NCBI GenBank assembly: GCA_021823385.1
Contig: JAKAOC010000078.1
Location: 1-8,446, forward strand
Length of the DNA: 8,446 nucleotides
Direction of reading: 5' to 3'
Source: Actinomycetes bacterium
Lineage (GTDB): Bacteria > Actinomycetota > Acidimicrobiia > Acidimicrobiales > Acidimicrobiaceae
The translations under genes were made by a program, and so were the position numbers. The notes under the pieces were generated by a model, which saw nothing but the letters and a program-made list of their open reading frames with translations, was not told the DNA's origin and ran no database searches. Within the stretch, counting starts at the first letter, position 1. Each line of letters begins with the position of its first letter. Below are positions 5,836 through 8,446 of this stretch, piece after piece.

Positions 5836-6714
5836 ATGGCCGACAGCAAAGCCGGTGAGATGCGCCTGCGGCTGCGCGCGAGGATGGCACGGTCGGGCAG
5901 TCCGATACTCCTTCCCGGCGCGGCCAATGCGCTCGCGGCCCGGGTGGTGGAGGAGTGCGGCTTCGAGGCGGTCTACGTCACCGGGGCCGGCATCGCCAAC
6001 ACCTTTCTAGGCGTTCCCGATATCGGCCTCGTCACGCTGGACGAGCTGGTGGCCCACACCGAGGCAATTGCAGACGCCGTCAAGCTGCCGCTGGTGGTGG
6101 ATGCGGACACCGGCTTCGGCAACGCCATCGGCGTGATGCGCGCGGTCCGCCGCCTTGAGCGCGCGGGCGCGAGCGCCATCCAGCTCGAGGACCAGCGCTT
6201 CCCGAAGCGCTGCGGGCACTTCGATAACAAAGAGGTCATATCCTCCGATGAGGCGGCATCCAAGATTGCGGCGGCGGCCGAGGCCAGAAGCGATCCCGGC
6301 CTGGTCATCATCGCCCGCACCGACGCTGCGGCCACCGAAGGGCTGGCGAGTGCAGTGGAGCGCGCCCGCAGCTATGTCTTGGCAGGGGCCGACGCGGTCT
6401 TCATCGAGGCGCCCAGCACCAAGGAGGATCTCATCGCCCTTCCCGGGCTGCTTCCGGGGGTGCCGATGGTGGCCAACCTGGTGGAAGGGGGCAAGACTCC
6501 GCTCGTGCCGATCGACGAGCTGAGCGGATTCACCTTCGTCCTCTACGCCAACGCCGCCCTCCAGGGGGCGGTGCACGGGATGCGCCAAGTGCTGGTGTCA
6601 CTGCAGGAAAAGGGCGTGCTCGACCCGGAGTCGGTCTCGCTGGCCCGCTGGGACGAACGTCAGGCACTTGTGCACAAGCAGGAGTTTGACGAGCTGGAGA
6701 GCCGCTTCAGGTAG
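5836..6714 (+). CDS. prpB: Isocitrate lyase/PEP mutase superfamily enzyme, putative 2-methylisocitrate lyase (PrpB-like)
   Basis: This 292-residue cytosolic enzyme probably cleaves 2-methylisocitrate to pyruvate and succinate, the last step of the 2-methylcitrate cycle for propionyl-CoA disposal. The length matches E. coli PrpB (about 296). Superfamily signatures are all present: PGAANALAAR (27-36), PDIGLVTLDE (61-70), the metal-binding VDADTGFGN (88-96; D89, D91), EDQRFPKRCGH (118-128) with the lyase-type catalytic C126, RTDA (161-164), FIEAP (189-193) and NLVEGGKTP (214-222). The KRCGH cysteine argues for a C-C lyase over a decarboxylase or PEP mutase. FIEAP and NLVEGGKTP are closer to the 2,3-dimethylmalate lyase/generic lyase branch than to E. 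coli PrpB (which has FPEA), so the exact substrate is uncertain. The prpD gene 24 nt downstream favours methylisocitrate. AGAGG at 5825-5829 lies 6 nt before the ATG. The gene symbol is inferred from context. Confidence 0.82.
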   Translation: MADSKAGEMRLRLRARMARSGSPILLPGAANALAARVVEECGFEAVYVTGAGIANTFLGVPDIGLVTLDELVAHTEAIADAVKLPLVVDADTGFGNAIGVMRAVRRLERAGASAIQLEDQRFPKRCGHFDNKEVISSDEAASKIAAAAEARSDPGLVIIARTDAAATEGLASAVERARSYVLAGADAVFIEAPSTKEDLIALPGLLPGVPMVANLVEGGKTPLVPIDELSGFTFVLYANAALQGAVHGMRQVLVSLQEKGVLDPESVSLARWDERQALVHKQEFDELESRFR

Positions 6715-6738
6715 CCGGCTTGCCGGGAAGGGGGAGAG

Positions 6739-8142
6739 GTGCGAGCGGTGGAGCTGGCCGGATACGACGGGGTGATCGCCGAGATTGCCGAATACGCGGC
6801 GGCGGGGCCGCAACCATCGGAAGTGGCCATGCGTACCGCGGCGCTGTCTCTCGCCGACGCACTGGGCTGTGCGGTGCTGGCCGGCGGGGTGGGCAGGGCG
6901 ATGGCGGTGGTGGATCCCCCGTTTCTGCGTGGCGAGGCGCCGGGGGAGGTGCCGGTGATCGGCACCGGCCTCCGCTTTCCCGCCCTGCGCGCCGCCTTTG
7001 CCAACGGGACCCTGGTGCGCTGGCTCGACTACAACGACACCTTCCTGGCTCTTGAGTGGGGGCATCCCTCCGACAGTCTGGGTGCCATCCTCTCGGCCGC
7101 CTGGATCCGCTCCGGACGGGTCACGGTGGCCGATCTCTGCGCGGCGATGGTGGTGGCGCACGAGGTCCAGGGCGTGCTCTCCATGTCATGCGCTCTCAAC
7201 GAGCGCGGATATGATCACGTCGCCTACGTGCGCATCGCCTCGGCCGCGGCCTCGGCCCGCCTCATGGGAGCCGGGGTGCTCGAGACCGCCAACGCCGTCA
7301 GCCAGGCCTTCGTGGACGGTACGACGCTGCGCTGCTACCGGCATGCCCCCAACGCCGGCGAGCGCAAGTCCTGGGCTGCGGGGGAACAGACCGCTCGGGG
7401 ACTCGAGCTCCTGCTCAGGGCCGTCTCCGGCGAGCCTGGCTACCCGCGCGCGGTGAGCGCGCCCACTTGGGGTTTCTCGGATTCCTACCTGGGAGGCGAG
7501 CGACTCGAGTTGGCGCAGCCCCTGGGAAGCTACGTAATGGAGAACGTCCTGTTCAAGGTGCCATATCCGGCGGAGTACCATGCCCAGAGCGCCTTGGAGG
7601 CGGCGGTGGCCCTGCACCCGCAGGTTGCAGGACGCCTGGAGGAGATCGAGAGGGTGGAGGTCACCACCCAGCGCTCGGCGATGAGGATCATCTCCAAGAC
7701 CGGTCCGCTCAACAACCCCGCCGACCGCGACCACTCCCTGGAGTACATCGTCGCGATCGGGTTGATCAAGGGGTCACTCTCCCACCTCGACTACGAGGAC
7801 GAGGCGGCCGCCGATCCACGTATCGACGCATTGCGCGCCAAGATGCGCGTGGTGGAGGATCCGGGATTCTCGAGGGACTACCTCGATCCCGCCAAGCGTT
7901 CGGTGGCCAATGCCGTGACCGTCCGCTTTGTGGACGGGAGCTCCACCGAGACGCTTTCGGTCGAGTATCCCCTGGGGCATCCGCGCCGGCGCGACGAGGC
8001 TGCCGCCGCGGTCGCCGCCAAGCTGAGTGCGAACCTGGAACGGCTGCCGCGGGTGCAGGAGAATGTCATGGCGGTGACGGGGGATCCCGGCCGGGCGCTC
8101 TCCATGGGCGCCCGTGACTTCCTTGGTCTCTTTCTGTTTTGA
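6739..8142 (+). CDS. prpD: 2-methylcitrate dehydratase, MmgE/PrpD family
   Basis: This 467-residue protein is close to E. coli PrpD in length (483) and probably dehydrates 2-methylcitrate to 2-methyl-cis-aconitate in the cytosol. Family-diagnostic blocks are intact: RWLDYNDTFLALEWGHPSD (94-112), KSWAAGEQTAR (210-220), NVLFKVPYPAEYHAQSALEA (269-288), GPLNNPADRDHSLEY (322-336), and YLDPAKRSVANAVTV (381-395). These match PrpD proper rather than only the broad MmgE family, which also includes cis-aconitate decarboxylases. The start is GTG 6739 or GTG 6748; both are served by the purine-rich AAGGGGGAGAGG (6728-6739), and 6748 has the better spacing. It lies 24 nt after the lyase gene and 4 nt before the next ATG, so an operon is likely. 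Conversion of the product to methylisocitrate would need an aconitase encoded elsewhere. No frameshift or truncation is seen. Confidence 0.92.
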   Translation: MRAVELAGYDGVIAEIAEYAAAGPQPSEVAMRTAALSLADALGCAVLAGGVGRAMAVVDPPFLRGEAPGEVPVIGTGLRFPALRAAFANGTLVRWLDYNDTFLALEWGHPSDSLGAILSAAWIRSGRVTVADLCAAMVVAHEVQGVLSMSCALNERGYDHVAYVRIASAAASARLMGAGVLETANAVSQAFVDGTTLRCYRHAPNAGERKSWAAGEQTARGLELLLRAVSGEPGYPRAVSAPTWGFSDSYLGGERLELAQPLGSYVMENVLFKVPYPAEYHAQSALEAAVALHPQVAGRLEEIERVEVTTQRSAMRIISKTGPLNNPADRDHSLEYIVAIGLIKGSLSHLDYEDEAAADPRIDALRAKMRVVEDPGFSRDYLDPAKRSVANAVTVRFVDGSSTETLSVEYPLGHPRRRDEAAAAVAAKLSANLERLPRVQENVMAVTGDPGRALSMGARDFLGLFLF

Positions 8143-8146
8143 GGGC

Positions 8147-8446
8147 ATGAGCGCGAGCAGGGGAATGGACGGCGGCTGGGACTCCCTGGCCGACCCTCGA
8201 CGAGCAGCCGGATCACGGGTTGGCCGACCTGGGTTGTGGGACGGGTTCGCTCTCGGTCCTGCTTGCCGAGCGCGGCTATGGGGTGGTGGGGCTCGACTCC
8301 TCGATGGCCATGGCCGAGGTGGCGCGGGCCGAGGCCTCCCGGTTCGGGGTGGAGGTGGAGGCCTGCCTCGGTGACGCCGCGGATCCTCCCTTCCGGCCCG
8401 GTATCTTCGACGCCGTCCTATGTAGGCACCTGCTGTGGGCGCTCGC
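8147..8446 (+). CDS. Class I SAM-dependent methyltransferase, 3' truncated by window edge, apparent N-terminal frameshift
   Basis: In the frame of codon 8220, an open stretch from 8151 to the window end encodes a Rossmann-type methyltransferase. It has motif I ADLGCGTGSLS (8223-8255), the acidic ribose-binding residue in VVGLDSS (D at 8295), ACLGDAADPPF (the motif II/III region) and FDAVLCRHLLWAL. The natural start, ATG 8147, lies 4 nt after the prpD stop but is one frame away, and TGA (8148-8150) blocks the methyltransferase frame there. Frame 1 reads MSASRGMDGGWDSLAD; joining it to LDEQPDHGLADLGCGTG by removing one base around 8190-8199 would give a normal N-terminus. A TTG at 8220 is the only in-frame start candidate seen before motif I, and it would delete the N-terminal helix. 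The gene is either a pseudogene, a sequencing error, or starts unusually. The substrate is not predictable. Confidence 0.7.

Noticed and set aside
8114..8374. 86-codon + strand frame after prpD as a standalone gene
   Set aside because: It overlaps the end of prpD, and beyond about 8200 it is a Gly/Arg-rich shadow of the methyltransferase frame. Only its first ~15 codons from ATG 8147 may be real.

Overview
The window is about 8.4 kb of GC-rich DNA with every recognisable gene on the + strand. It most likely comes from an actinobacterium, probably class Acidimicrobiia. Three things point there: a secreted protein carrying the tandem 'GYWLVASDGGIFSFGDA' type of repeat that I associate with Acidimicrobiia; an actinobacterial-type SOS box (TCGAAC-N4-GTTCGA); and an imuA'-imuB pair of the mycobacterial kind. 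The assignment rests on recognition only; no search was run.

Region 1 (1-3307) encodes exported proteins. A small predicted lipoprotein with a ferritin-like DUF2202 domain (186-740) is followed by a 799-residue secreted protein (908-3307). That protein has a signal peptide, a TolB/PD40-like beta-propeller, an IPT/TIG domain and six C-terminal repeats of 42 residues. Two of the repeats are almost identical in DNA, which indicates recent expansion or gene conversion. A strong GNRA-capped hairpin follows the gene.

Region 2 (3436-5763) is a DNA-damage-inducible mutagenesis cassette. A perfect 16-bp LexA palindrome directly abuts a perfect TATAAT -10 box, which lies 6 nt before the ATG of imuA', so the mRNA is probably leaderless. 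imuA' (degenerate RecA-like accessory protein) overlaps imuB (catalytically dead Y-family polymerase homologue) by ATGA. In characterised systems these partners work with the DnaE2 polymerase, which is not in this window. A 12-bp hairpin sits just after the imuB stop codon.

Region 3 (5836-8446) looks like a propionate/2-methylcitrate operon fragment. It holds a methylisocitrate-lyase-type enzyme, a clear PrpD-type 2-methylcitrate dehydratase 24 nt downstream, and the start of a class I SAM-dependent methyltransferase cut by the window edge. The methyltransferase's natural ATG is out of frame with its SAM-binding motif, so it is frameshifted or carries a sequence error. No methylcitrate synthase (prpC) is present here.

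I did not find a wholly new system. The most informative signals are the architecture of the SOS promoter and the repeat evolution in the secreted propeller protein.
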